Shown here piece by piece: positions 32,626 to 44,254 of a stretch of DNA of 64,000 nucleotides. The stretch comes from Hofstenia miamia. Its lineage: Eukaryota; Xenacoelomorpha; Acoela. The position numbers and the translations under genes were made by a program. Every line of letters starts with the position of its first letter. The first letter of the stretch is position 1. The notes beneath the pieces were generated by a model that saw nothing but the letters and a program-made list of their open reading frames with translations, had not been told where the DNA came from and did not search any database. The DNA lies in the NCBI GenBank assembly GCA_004352715.1, contig SCFE01000002.1:607289-671288 (forward strand), written 5' to 3'.

Positions 32626-33156
32626 GCTACTCAACTAGAAAAAATCCACAACTCACTTGACTATAACCAATACTATGATGTAACCAAGCATATTGAGATC
32701 ATTACCATGTTATGTGCTGGCATTACAGACCTGGAAGAGATGACACTGCAGCAAGTGAATGAGTATTGTTAGCTCTTTGTCAACCACACTACCCATATGG
32801 GATCTCTCAGAGAAGTCTTCCTTCACTTTTATCCTGATACCAAGATTAGCGCAGATGATGTGCATACCTTAGACACTGATGCCTTAATGACGCTCCTTAT
32901 CTCCCTCAAGGGCCTTCATCTTTATGAGCATTTTTATGATACCTTCACCCAGAGTTTGAACATGTTGCAATGAAATTGTCCTATTAGTTTGAGGCTACCA
33001 GAGCAGAAATATTTCAGGTTACACAGCAAAACCATCACTCAATGGGATGCATTAATGCATGTCACCAGGCAACCCTGCTATGCAGAAGTTTCATCCTGGG
33101 ATGATATATTGGCCAAAGAAATGATCAAAGAAGCCTTAACTGTGCAATGGGGGGCA
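32626..33156 (+). pseudogene. Gyp-B ORF3 C-terminal fragment
   Basis: Starts within the 'STQLEKIH' region and includes 'HIEIITMLCAGI', 'MTLQQVNEYC' (then TAG), 'GSLREVFLHFYPDTKISADD', 'VHTLDTDALMTLLISLKGL' and a final open stretch from 32989 reaching the polypurine tract. It is 5'-truncated by the X LTR. It is closely similar to 42850-43410. Confidence 0.8.
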
Positions 33157-34027
33157 TGTAGAGTCACTCAGGGCCTTTCTTTTATTTTGTTTCAATTTTA
33201 GGCACTCTCAAATCAATTTGGTGCTATTTAGTCTAGTGATTTTATTAATTTGTAATCTTTTTGAACTTAAGTTTCAAACTTAGTGATTGTCCCCTCAAGC
33301 TTTGGATTATGTGTAATTGCTCAGTTAATTTGCAAGGGAAATGAAGTTTTGTAAAAAATGTTAAATATTTACTTTCTTTTGTAATAAATAGGGAACTCAA
33401 ATGTAAGCAAACATCAAATAAATTTTGTTTGATTTTTTTATTATTTTATATTTTACTAACCATTTTAGCTCTGGTATGAATTTTATAATAATGAAATTGT
33501 AAGATCTGGTGATAATGTGGGAGGAACTCCACTGTGCCTGGGGTATAACTTGCTCCATGACAGATGTGAGCCCATATTGTGGTTGCTTTAGGCTATGTAT
33601 AGGCATAGGCAATAAAAGAACTACAACATCTATCAATAGAACATGCACAAATTATGACACAATGCAAATATACTATGCTGTTGCCATACATGAATACATG
33701 GTAACTACATGTTATTTAATATCTTTATTACATGAGATGAGAAGATGAACAATGAGATAAATTATTTGTATTGAGCTAGAAATTAAAACTTGAGACACAC
33801 AATTAGCACCTTGGATTGTAAGGATGGATTCTAAAGGCTTGGCTTTGGTGAGATGCCATGTGCATTGGTCACTACTTTAACCATCTTAGAATTACTTTTT
33901 TCTACAATGAAATTGGTGAATTGCTGATCTTCATTTGTTTTGTTAGAGCAAGGGATGTTCTTGGTTATGGTAATCTTCTGCAACCTTTGTACTGCTTGAA
34001 CTGCTAGATGCACCCAGTGATTCTACA
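33157..34027 (+). repeat. Gyp-B 3' LTR
   Basis: 871 bp, TGTAGAGTCACTCAGGGCC to CAGTGATTCTACA, preceded by a GGGGGGCA tract. It is related to but distinct from the Gyp-A LTR; the end sequences and the stretch around 'ggctttggtgagatgcc' are shared. Confidence 0.88.
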
Positions 34028-34439
34028 ATCTGTATTAACAAAATTGATAATAAATTTACATGTAAAAATCACTAAATATTATTCTAATTATAATTGATTA
34101 AATGTTCATTGTCAGATGAGGTTCCTTTACACTTGCACCCTTTAATCATTAAATGAGGCTGACATGAATGCTTTTCATTTGCATTCTGTCACAATAATAC
34201 AAGATGAGGAAGAGTGTAATTCACTAACAAAATAGTCTCAACTCATTTGAAATGATGCAGATATTTGGATGAATATGATATCTAACTCTTATCAGGATGG
34301 CAGTTACAAAGTGTAATACTTGAGGAGATACTTGTTATGATTTATATTTATCATTCAATGTTATAGTTATCCATTTATTTTTCTATTTTAGATCATTGAA
34401 TAAAAGCTTATTCAAGAAGCTTGTTTTGCAAATACTACA
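34028..34439 (+). repeat. Putative family W LTR or leader
   Basis: Non-coding sequence ending AATACTACA just before the W hairpin and gag fragment, consistent with an LTR ending in CA. The 5' boundary (perhaps TGTATTAAC at 34031) is not established. Confidence 0.35.
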
Positions 34440-34456
34440 GTTTTATTCAATGATCT
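34390..34456 (+). other. 16-bp perfect inverted repeat before the W gag (possible self-priming hairpin)
   Basis: AGATCATTGAATAAAA (34390-34405) pairs perfectly with TTTTATTCAATGATCT (34441-34456) around a 35-base loop that contains two AAGCTT sites. The right arm begins two bases after a likely LTR end (...CTACA) and does not begin TGG. Confidence 0.6.
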
Positions 34457-34466
34457 TCAAGTATCA

Positions 34467-34878
34467 TGATGAAGTTCAAACCGCCAGAACTTCCAGCCAA
34501 CCCCTCCAATGAAAAATGGGGATGGTGGAAGCAATGCTTTACTGACAGGCTGTCCATCAATGAAATCACAGATGTGCACAAATTGACATTCCTTAGGTAA
34601 TATGCTGGGGCAGGACTATTTGACATTCTACAAAGTGCAACAACTTTCACAGAAGCAATGAAATTGCTTGACTCCCAATTCAAAACCCCAACCCATGTGA
34701 TATATTCATGACATCAAGTTCTTACAAGCAAGCAAGGACCAGAAGAAAGCATCACTGACTTCATTAAACAAATGCAGATTCTTGCTGAACAATGCAAGTG
34801 TACTTCTCAAAATGCCCTTCAACATAAAGAAGCACTGCTTAGGGATGGACTTGTCTCTGATTTATGTTCAGACAATTT
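34467..34878 (+). pseudogene. Family W retrotransposon gag fragment
   Basis: From an ATG at 34467 the frame reads 'FKPPELPANPSNEKWGWWKQ', 'FTDRLSINEITDVHKL', then after a TAA 'GLFDILQSATTFTEAMKLL', 'PEESITDFIKQMQILAEQC' and 'HKEALLRDGLVSDLCSDNF'. The 'L.RD..V.GL.S' ending and the 'T.KQ...ESI.DF...L..LA..C' pattern are typical of Ty3/gypsy capsid (retrotransposon gag) domains, different from the Gyp-A/B gag. It is cut by the LTR at 34879; the remainder is not in the window. Confidence 0.75.
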
Positions 34879-35577
34879 TGTAGAGTCACTCAGGGCCCCT
34901 ATTTTGATTTTATTCTTTTGATTATTTGGCACTCCAAAATTAGAGTTACATCACAGTAACATCATTATTTGCTGCTATCAATTTATATCAATTTCTTTTA
35001 AATCAATTTGTATATTTTCAAGTGCAGTTTTTTTGGTCAATTTATTATTTGTCCCCTTGATCTAAACCTACGTGTAATTGCTTGTTTAATTTTGCAAGGG
35101 AACTCATGTGCAAGTTGTAAACATTAAGCAGGTAATAATTTATGAAACTTGTAATAAATACTTGAGGAACCTGTAGTGAATGCACAAAATAATTCATCTT
35201 ACTCCAATAATGTTTGATCTTCTCAAAATTAATTTATATGATAACCCCTTTTAGGTTTTGACATGGATTTTAGTTTGATAATTTCTGCTTAAGATCCAGC
35301 AACAATATTGGAGGAACTGCACTGGGTTTGGAGAGACAAATAGCTCCTTAATGGTGACAGCCAAAATTTTGGTTGCTTTAGGTTACAGCTACATGTAAGT
35401 GTAGGGAATAAGAGGTTTTAATTTGATTGTTTCATTTTGTACATGCACTTAATAATAACACACTGCAAGCATAATATGTGGCTGGCAAATGTGAATGCAT
35501 GGTAATTACATGCCTTTTGTTTTATTATTTATTTACATGAGCTGAGATAATATACCTCTGAGATAAATTGTTTATTT
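34879..35577 (+). repeat. Gyp-B-like 5' LTR, left part
   Basis: TGTAGAGTCACTCAGGGCCCC..., inserted into the W gag. Its U3 differs from other Gyp-B LTRs (for example 'ggcactccaaaattagag'), so it is a separate subfamily. It is interrupted at 35578 by an X LTR. Confidence 0.8.
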
Positions 35578-36603
35578 TGTAATATCCTCTACCAGGCATT
35601 ATAACTGTTTATCTACTGTTACTGTATAATGTTAGCTGTGTTATTGTGGGTAAGGATTTACTTGTTATTACTGCTTGACTAGTTTCTTCTGTTAACTTAT
35701 ATAACCTAGAATTAACTGTTCACTGTTTAGGTGACAAAGCCATGTGGTAATCTCTATAATGCTATTTTGTTGGGCATCTGCCCAAATCAGATCTCCACAT
35801 CCAGTTTCACCATTCCATCTGATGCTTGAGTGCCACTTCTCAGCTCAATTGATATAGCTTATGTGTACCCTACATTAGCTCAGTGCTTACTCAAGACACA
35901 ACACAATTCAACTTAAACTTTATTGTGTGAAAGTGTTATATCAATTCACAACCTAAACTGTTACTAGTTGTTTGTTTAATATTACATGTAGCCATTACCA
36001 AAATATATTGGCTTATTTAAATATATCTTGTTCAAACAACTTCCTAACCTATATTTATAATTTAGTAAATGTATGATCACTTTATCAGTCATTTATGGGT
36101 CATCAATTTGGATCTAAAATAGTATTAATATATCTCCTAGGTTTCAGTCATCCAACTGTTTGTTGACAATTATTTATTTTAATACATGTAGAAATGAAAT
36201 GCTAGTCAGCTAATCAATAGAAAAACCCCTATACTTAACTTATGTGCACTTTTGTGATCTGGCACAGAGACCCTAGAATCATTCCCTGTGATGGATCCAG
36301 ACCACTACTAAACACTGCTTGATTAACTCAACATTGTATTAAATAATCAAACTGTTAATAAGATGAAAAATAAGAATTCTAAGTAAAATTCTTTATCAAA
36401 TTCTTACAATAAGTTTCAATGTATTTATAGTAATTCCAAAAGAAGTACCAGTTGATTCAAATTTAAACTTCTGCCAATATGGCAGCTATAAAATAATGTA
36501 AGCATCATTTAGTGAAAAGTATTTTTATCAACAGATACAAATATCTCTTTTTTGACACATATTTTATTTTTGGTTGCATTTTACAAATTAATCTGAAATA
36601 ATA
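35578..36603 (-). repeat. Family X LTR copy 3 (contains the unfilled Gyp-A target)
   Basis: TGTAATATCCTCTACCAGG at 35578 onward, reverse orientation relative to copy 1, uninterrupted. The site where Gyp-A entered copy 1 is intact here (ttcctaacct, 36041-36050). The far end is truncated, lacking the terminal GGATGATGCTACA. The junction removed part of the host LTR. Confidence 0.85.
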
Positions 36604-36831
36604 GCAACTGATATGGCTTTGGCATGATGTCATGTGAATTGGTCACTGCTGGAGTCCTTTATGGAATAGAATCTCTGTATTTGTTTGGCAGAATCAGGGA
36701 ACCACCAATGTATGTTTCTTTTGTTGAAATGCAGGTTGCTCTCTGCTGCAGTAGACTTTGCAACCTGTTGATCTAAACTCTTGAGTTACTCAGTACCACT
36801 AGAGTAGCCAGAGATCTCCTGCAATTCTAAA
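36604..36831 (+). repeat. Gyp-B-like 5' LTR, right part
   Basis: Resumes with 'atggctttggcatgatgtc', the conserved LTR stretch, and ends CAATTCTAAA (consensus TTCTACA with one change). Confidence 0.75.
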
Positions 36832-36847
36832 TGGTGACCCTGACGTG
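36832..36847 (+). other. Gyp-B primer-binding site
   Basis: TGGTGACCCTGACGTG. It is identical at 50872-50857 on the minus strand, so it is conserved in the family. The tRNA is not identified. Confidence 0.65.
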
Positions 36848-37321
36848 ATTCTGTACAAATTAGTGTGTCAGTTAAACTCTACTCTATTCTGTTGAAGTGT
36901 GCATTCAAATTGATGCCTGGAGATGAACTCTGATCATGAAGTTTGTGTACATACCAAAGTGGTCATCGGATTTTTGCCTGGTGATTGTGAGATAGTGCTG
37001 AGCTGTTACTGTTTCTCCATCATATTTGATTTTGTTCTTTCTCTTTGGTGTGAGCCAGCTGGGATAGTTGCTTCCCCTGGCTGTGAATCATCTTCACTAC
37101 CAACCAATGCATACCTTTGCCTCTTATGTTATTTTTACACTGCAGTTCTGTACTTTGACATTTTGGTTGTTATCTTGTTGTTGTCTCATTCATCTAGAAT
37201 TTGGATTTAATACTGTACCCTATGCTGTGCTGTTACTGTTATTAGTTTTTGTTTCTCTGAACCCAGTTGGAATTTCTCTTGATTTAATGGAATTGTTTTC
37301 TGAATTTTCTTGTTTTTTCTG

Positions 37322-38207
37322 AATGGATTTAGTTGTTTATCTCGTAATGGGACTCCTACTCAGGGTTTCCCCAGTGTGAGTGCTAGCAGCTCAGACGTTG
37401 CTCCTCACACCACTGGAATTAGTTCTATTGTTTCTCCTTATTTCATTCTCCCACAGACACCACCATCTCCAGAGCCTCAAAACACCAAGATTGATTAGCT
37501 TTGAGCTGCCCTTACTGAACAAACTAGTCAGCATCTTGCTTGTGAGCAATGCCTAGATTCACTTCAAGCAGAGATACCCAATTTGAATAGTGTCATTTCA
37601 TTGATTCAAACACTTTGGAAATTCAACTCCAGACTTTAGCAATGCCTCCACCTACATCTCCACTGTGACAGAGTAGCCCACCTTGCTTTTCACCCTTTCA
37701 GTCTGGACTTTCCAAGTATGTAACTTGTGGTGTTTTACAAGACATTTTAGACAATTTCTGCTCACCTTCCAGGCAGCCCTATTGTTGCTACCTTTACACC
37801 ATTGATGCCTCAATTCATTACCTGTCACTTCATTTACAACTGGAGAGCCTACCTTTACACAGTCAGCTTTGACTCAAGTTTCCCAATTAACCACAGTTGC
37901 CACTCCAGTCTTGTATGTGCTGAGTGTGAACATTTTGCCTCATGCACCTGTAAACAATTGTGCTACCCCCACTGTTGTAACTCCAATTACTCCACCACAG
38001 TCATGTGATCTTTCTATGTCCACTCTAAAGAGTGGCCCTCATTTTACTCAATTGATATTACCTATGACTACTGTTGGGGCTGAAACCACTAACTTATTTA
38101 ATCCTCATTCTATATTATCTAAATTCACTGAAAAGATTGACGAAATTTCACAATCTTTTGAAGAATGGTTTTTTCTCTTGAAGTTAACCATGTGGCAGTA
38201 TAAGGCT
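37322..38207 (+). pseudogene. Gyp-B (copy 1) gag, decayed and cut short
   Basis: Fragments aligning with intact Gyp-B gag: 'NGTPTQGFPSVSASSSDVAP' (about 37345-37400), a short coiled-coil piece, a Pro/Thr-rich stretch ('VSQLTTVATPVLYVLSVN'), and capsid start 'KIDEISQSFEEWFFLLKLTM' (about 38130-38190). It ends at 'WQYKATQ', where the sequence jumps into RNase H. The leader 36848-37321 is non-coding. Confidence 0.75.
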
Positions 38208-38510
38208 ACACAGTGGTGTGCTCAGCCAAGTGATCAATGGCCAGGAATGCCCTGTACAATATTTCAGCCAGAAGCTCCACAATGCTGAACTGAAATCAGA
38301 AATGCTAGCACTATTAGAGAGTCTGAAGAAGTTTTGATTCTTCATTTAGGTCGCCAATTTGTTGTGTGCACCAACAACTCTGCACTAGCTTGGCTTAAAA
38401 AATTCCCTGGCAACAAGTCAAACATTGTTGCCTGATGGTTGGAATACCTTAATGACTTCTCTTTTATGATCACTCACTGCCCTGGGAGATTGCATCTCAA
38501 TGCTGACTAT
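38208..38510 (+). pseudogene. Gyp-B (copy 1) RNase H remnant joined to gag
   Basis: From 38208 the sequence reads 'GVLSQVINGQECPVQYFSQK' in one frame, then 'GRQFVVCTNNSALAWLKKF' and 'HCPGRLHLNADYF'. These are the RNase H domain of the family. Protease and the whole RT are absent, so the copy has a large internal deletion and cannot be autonomous. The TGA at about 38335 lies where Gyp-A and the other Gyp-B copies also have TGA. Confidence 0.8.
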
Positions 38511-40145
38511 TTCACCACTATGCCAAGCTACAAGAGAGACTTGCAAAAGCTGCTGGGTGAAAAAACCCCATTTGGATTTATCCCCACTTGTGAGTATGAG
38601 TTCCTCCCAGATATCAATGCAGATCAAAATGGGAAAGTGATCCTCCCCATTATGGTAAAGGAGGAGATTTCAGAAAAGGAAATTGCCTCACATCAATTTC
38701 ATGACAAAGTCTTGTCCAAAATTGTCTTTAAGATCAAGAGCCCTGACCAAGCTATCAGTGACTTTGTGAAGAGATACTTTCAACATTATCATTGGAAGCT
38801 TACCAAAGCTGGATTTCTCTACATGCATAGTCAGAACAACCATCTGGCAATCCCAGAGAGAGTATTTTAAGTGAGATCTGGTCCTGAAGATCCATGAACC
38901 TGGTCACCTTGGGATTATCCAGACAGAAAGAACATTTAATGCTCTTTACATCACTATTGGTATTAGAGCTATGGTACAAGATGTGATTGATAAATGTGAA
39001 GCATGCCTCCTTCAAGAGAGCTGAGCTCCATAGTCGGGTCACTGAAAGAACAAACAAAGTGGTCCACATGGACATTGAAATGCTATCAAGGGATGAGCAA
39101 GGATTCCAATACCTGTTGGTCTTGATAGTCATTTCACTAAGTATGCACAACTCATTCCTCTTGACAATACCACTGTGAAAGTCATTGGCAACAGAATTGT
39201 GAAAGACTGCATCTTTAAGCTCAGGCCTATGGAGCATTTGGTCTCTGACCATGGTCCTCAGTTTGAGAACTCTTTAATGTCTACTCTCATGAAAGAACTA
39301 GAGATCATACATGATTTCACCACTGCTTACCATCCACAGTCAAATGGCATCATCAAGCGACTGAACTGCACCATCATTAAACTGATCAGAGTCACTTTAG
39401 CCTGTGCTGCTGGCCAGAATTGGAGACACGTCATAGAAGTGGTCGATATTCTTTTACAATATCACAGTGCACTCCACCACCAAAGTAAGCCCTTTCAAAG
39501 CCATGTTTGGCCGCAAAGCAAGCACTCCTTTGTTGATCATGTTCCTGGACTACAATGAGCCAACCTTGAAGAATTTTGTGAACCAGATGCTGAAAGAATT
39601 CCAAGATGTGCACCTTTCTATCTGCCATAATACCAATCAGTCTGTTATTCACCAGAAAATAAATTTTGATAAAAAGCTGTACAGCAAACCTCACAAAGTT
39701 GGAGATTCTGTGTTCACTTATTTTCCTCATCAGGTCACTGACTTGAACCAGGTATGAAAACTTGCCACTAATTGGCAAGGACCTTTTAAAATAGTCAAGG
39801 TGTTAGATCACCACTGGTACTTATTAGATAATGGTAAAGTCGCCTATTTTCAGTGACTTAGATGAACAATCAAAGATATACAAAATGCAGTCATTGACAA
39901 TAATAACAAGTTTTCTCTCGTCAATGATGGCGTTAATGAGATAGAGTATTATGATAACCTCACTGAATGTGAGGAAGATGACCTTACACAGGTCAAGTAT
40001 GATAGTAACCTCAGTAGTTGTAGCAACACTATAGCTACTCATATTTTGCCTAAACCAAAAGCTAGAGATCAGAGATAGAGATATTTAGACCATTTAGATA
40101 CAAAAGAATGGGACCTTAATCTTATTTCTTTGTTTAGCAACTATG
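38511..40145 (+). pseudogene. Gyp-B (copy 1) integrase
   Basis: Spacer 'SYKRDLQKLLGEKTPFGFIP', then zinc-binding domain 'HEPGHLGIIQTERTFNA' and 'IDKCEACLL', core 'VVHMDIEMLSRDEQGFQYL', 'LVSDHGPQFENS', and 'HPQSNGIIKRLN', where the catalytic Glu position is Lys in this copy. GPF module 'NWQGPFKIVKVLDHHWYLLD' (about 39770-39830) follows, then an acidic tail to about 40140. At 39855 and 39864 TGA stands where the minus-strand copies have CGG and CGA. Frameshifts lie near 39005, 39125 and 39460. Non-functional. Confidence 0.85.
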
Positions 40146-40449
40146 AAATGAACAGAAAACCAACCCCCAACTAGATGCCAAGTATGAAGACAAATCAATC
40201 TGTGAGATGAAACAAAGTGATCAATGACGCCCAGATGATCAGATGAAGGCACTTCCTGAAAATGAGAATGCCTGGCAGAAGACACCCATAGCAGCCGTGA
40301 CTATGAGGGGAGACAACTCTCTCCTCAGGAGTGGACTTCCCACGACTATGCACAGAGACAAATCTCTGTGCGTGAATCCAAGGAGCATGTTGACTCAAAA
40401 CCCCCTCCTAGTCCTGGTCATTCCTCCCACAACTCAGCTAGTATTAGGT
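40146..40449 (+). other. Gyp-B pol/ORF3 spacer
   Basis: No convincing frame; equivalent to 24506-24848 in Gyp-A. Confidence 0.45.
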
Positions 40450-43411
40450 CCTGAATGTAAAGCTAAAACAGGTTGGCGATGAGATCTTACATCCATACTT
40501 TATTGCTACTCAGAAAGCAGTCTGCTTAGTCAGAGATAATATATCAGAAGAAACAAAGAATAGGTTGTGATGGACATTTAATACTAAGGATCTAACCTGT
40601 TCAGTCAACTTGATTCCCTTTGTCATAGATGCCAAGCATAGACCTCAGATCAACATGATTATTTGTTATGATTCTAAGATGTTAGCTGGCATGGCACAAC
40701 CTTACTGGCGAAGCACTGTTCTCACTATGTTCAATGAGGACTTCAACTTATCGCATCTGTGCCAGTTTCTAAACAGTAAAGAAATTCGAATACATTAACA
40801 TCAATTTTGACGACCTACTAGTTGTCTACTTTTTTCATGTCAATGAGGTAAACCACCCCCGAATCATGGAAAAGATTGAAATAGCCTATCAACTCACCAA
40901 AGTGGAGAAGATACACCTTGTTATGTTTTTAAAAGAAGAATACCAGGACACTATCCTGGACAAAGTTGAAAGTTTGCACTTTTGCATGGAGAACTTCACC
41001 GTTCTGTACAAAAGCTCCTATCAGCCCACAAGTATGTATAATACTCACATAATATCAGCTACTATGATCATCTACACTGATCTGCTCTTGTGCAAGAAAA
41101 TTCCAACACACTGTCTCACAGTAAATACTCATCTGATAATCAATATGTGCATCCAAGCCCAATCACTCAAGTCAATCAACATTAGCTAGCCCAGCCTCCA
41201 CTCTGACGTCTCTGATCTTCATGTCAGTTTTGCAGTTTTGCAAAGTGCTGTTACCCTGCAAGAAATTGATGAGGTGTGGATAAACCTGAAAGCTGATCAC
41301 AGTCCAGAGACTAATGGCCTACCATCAACACTCAGAGCCCTACGTCACAGTATCATCAATCAGTCAAGAGAACACTTGCAGAGTTACGCCTGTCCCATGA
41401 CACACAAGATCATCAAAACTTCTTTGAGAAAATGTTCTCAGAAAAATTTGCTCCAGTGATCCAATCCTGTGGAGCCATGTGGGTTCTTGCCACTTTCCTT
41501 ACAGTTGATCCTCATCTTCAGCTACCCATGGATAAAGCCACCAGAGAAAGACTCATGAAACAGTGCTCACACGAACTTGCTATTGGTCCCACAGCCTGGA
41601 AGGTTAAGAATTGGTTGCTCTACTCTTGCTTGTTGCCTGCCTTGCCTGGGAAGAATAAGAAAGCAATGGAATGTTTTGAGAAATTCTACGCCCATCTCAT
41701 CAGATCCAGTGGACCCCTTGGTCGCCTCCCACCTCAGATGATCATCAACTGATTAGGAGTCGCGTTTCCAACTTAAATATCTTCTCAGATACCCTCAAAA
41801 AGTACATGTGAGGAGCAACTGCTGAGACCAAGTTTTCTTCTCTTAACTCTGAGTATGCACCTCTGTGTACAAGTCGACTCATGCACTGTGAATATTTCTC
41901 CACCAAACAGTTTATTGAATTGGTTGGTCACTACAACATCCTGAACTGCACAGAAATCTTATTCAACCTGGAATGGCTCAATTATCCTGAGTACGGGTAC
42001 AGTAAACTTAAACAAACCCAGTGACAAGCTACCAAGAATGGCAAGGTCATCCCAATCACTGTTTTAGGGAAGACCATGAAAATGCCTGAACAATTCTGCC
42101 ACAAGGAAGAACTCTTATCCTCCTCAGCTATTGAGGTATCACCAGTGACAAAAGCCCTCATTGAAGCTGTTAACCTAGAAAAGTTCTCAGGGGTCACAGT
42201 CTCACCCAAGCTCACACCCACCTGGTCTTTTACCAATAATGAACAAATCTTAATGATTGAGAACTGCCTGGAAGAATTTGCAGAGAAACCAGCGATAGTT
42301 GATCACATTGTCAAGCCCAACAGTGACAATGACATCCTCAGCCTCATGAAATGGTGCCTCACAGAAATGCTAACCAAAGAAGAGCTTGTACTCGCCCTGG
42401 ACGTAGAATGTACTACTGCCCACCTTCATCTCTCCACCACTCAAATTGAAAATCTACAGAGCCACAGACTCTGCAGCGCTTTTTGGGACTCCATCAAGGA
42501 TGCAAAGATAAACTACCCTTTACGATTGGAACAGCCTCCCTTCAGAACAAGTCCAGCTTTGCCCAGTTAGAAAACAACATTGAGAAGAACAACCTTCTCC
42601 ACATCAAACCGCCTTGTTTGATGACACCACTAATTCTGCCATCATGGAGAGTGCACTGGGGAAAGAAGAAAGTCTCTGCCCATCTCACAGACCACATTAA
42701 TTACGTCTCTACTGCCTCTGAAGTTGACAGATCTATGCAAGCTAAGGAGTATAAGGATACCTGCAATGCATTGCTAGAAGGTGACAACCCTGAGCACATA
42801 TACATCAATGGGAAACTAACCATCAAAGACATTTTTCAGAAGGGCCAGCCTATCTCTACTCAACTAGAGAAAATCCATCAAACCATCAATTTGCTAGACC
42901 CTCGCGTTGTCATTCTATTTCAAGCCAGAGGTGACTTGACGTGGGCTAATAAAGCTGAGACTATAACCTGATATTACGATGTAACCAAGCATATCAAGAT
43001 CATTACCATGCTACATGCTGGCATAACAGACCCTGAAGAAATGACACTGCAACAAGTAAATGAGTATTGCTTGCTCTTCATTGACCATGCTACCCATATG
43101 GGATCTCTCAGGGAAGTCTTCCTTCACTTTTATCCCAATACCAAAATTAGCACAGATGATGTGCACACCTTGGACACCAATGCCTTAATGATGCTCCTTA
43201 TTGCCCTCAAGGGCCTTTGTCTTTACAAGCATTTTTACAATACCTTCACCCAGAGGTTGAATGTGTTGTAACGAAACTGTCCTATTAGTTTGAGGCTACC
43301 AGAGCTCAAATATTTCATATATTGGCCAAAGAGATGATTGAGAAGCCCAAAAGTTGTTGTGTGGTCCTACAGTCCAACTGTTACCACAGCCTTAACCATG
43401 CAATGGGGGCA
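40450..43411 (+). pseudogene. Gyp-B ORF3 (longest second example)
   Basis: Pieces at 40610-40798, 40866-41189, 41238-41459, 41432-41752, 42076-42570, 42483-42971 and 43008-43271, in the same order as Gyp-A ORF3. Conserved blocks: 'RDNISEETKNRL', 'NMIICYDSKMLAGMAQPYW', 'FNEDFNLSHLCQFLNSKEI', 'FFHVNEVN', 'LHFCMENFTVLYKSSYQP', 'AMWVLATFLTVDPHLQLPM', 'AWKVKNWLLYSCLLPALPGK', 'CFEKFYAHLIRSSG', 'LALDVECTTAHLHLSTTQIE', 'CLMTPLILPSWRVHWGKKK', 'PEHIYINGKLTIKDIFQKG', 'VVILFQARGDLTWANKAETI', 'GSLREVFLHFYPNTKISTDD' and 'VHTLDTNALMMLLIALKGL'. No membrane segment or signal peptide is evident. Product unknown. Confidence 0.8.
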
Positions 43412-43475
43412 TGTAGAGTCACTCAGGGTCTCTCTTTTATTTTTATTTAATTTTTAGGCACTCTCAAATTAATTC
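43412..43475 (+). repeat. Gyp-B 3' LTR fragment
   Basis: TGTAGAGTCACTCAGGGTCTC..., following a GGGGG tract; matches the first 64 bases of the LTR ending at 59223, then breaks into the minus-strand fragment. It differs from the 5' LTR at 34879. Confidence 0.8.
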
Positions 43476-44254
43476 GGTTCCATGATGATTGTATCTGTGA
43501 AAGTTAACAAGATTTCTTGGTTACAGGTAGTAGTAAGCTCCTCCTGTGGCTCACTTTTGCAAATAGAGAGAGTGTTAGTTCCATAATTGATTACACATGT
43601 GTTTCTCTTGAGGAAGTCATTCCCAAGAATGACATCATACAGTAGAGGCTGATTGCAGGTGTCAACCACAATAAGGTCCACGCAAAAACATTCCTGGTGG
43701 ATGCGCAATTCAAGGTTGTTAATCTTGTGCTTCAGCAAAATGGTATTCCCTGAAGCATCCAATAAACAAGCAGTGGAAGGTAACAAATCTTCTCTCTTTA
43801 GGCAAAGCTTGTCACAACAGGTGTTGCTGATGATGGATACAGAAGCTCCTGTATCAATGGTGGCGTCAGTTCACATCCGTGGGGATGACATTAGTGTGTA
43901 GCAACAAAGTTATCACCAAAACATCATGCACACAGTTTTCAGGAGGTGGCGCTCCAACTAATTTAAATGGTTGACAGACTTGACCAGGGTGTCAGGAGTA
44001 CATGCTTCAATGGAAGGCTAATTGATGATGATACCATCCCCATCTGCAATTAGGCGGATAACTGCCCCACTCTGGGTATGAATGTGGGTTGACTGTCTTT
44101 CAGTGTCTGCCTTTTTCTGCACTGTAGCAGAACTTGATGAGGTTAATGACTTAGTGGTAGTTTGACCCGTCTTCAGGTCACCAGCATCTCTCTTGATGCG
44201 TGTTGTGTTTTGTAGCATGTAAACAATGCTAATCTCCTTCTTAATAATAGAGTT
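43476..44254 (-). pseudogene. Gyp-B minus-strand fragment: nucleocapsid end and protease
   Basis: Minus strand: nucleocapsid tail 'GDLKTGQTTTKSLTSS' (44218-44018), the slippery TTTAAAT and conserved FKLVGAPPP-type start (near 43965), protease with 'LLPSTACLLDASGNTI' and 'YDVILGNDFLKRNTCVINYG', then 'EILLTFTDTIIMEPN'. It keeps the protease end that both copies at 48 and 56 kb have lost. It runs into the gap at 44255. Confidence 0.8.
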
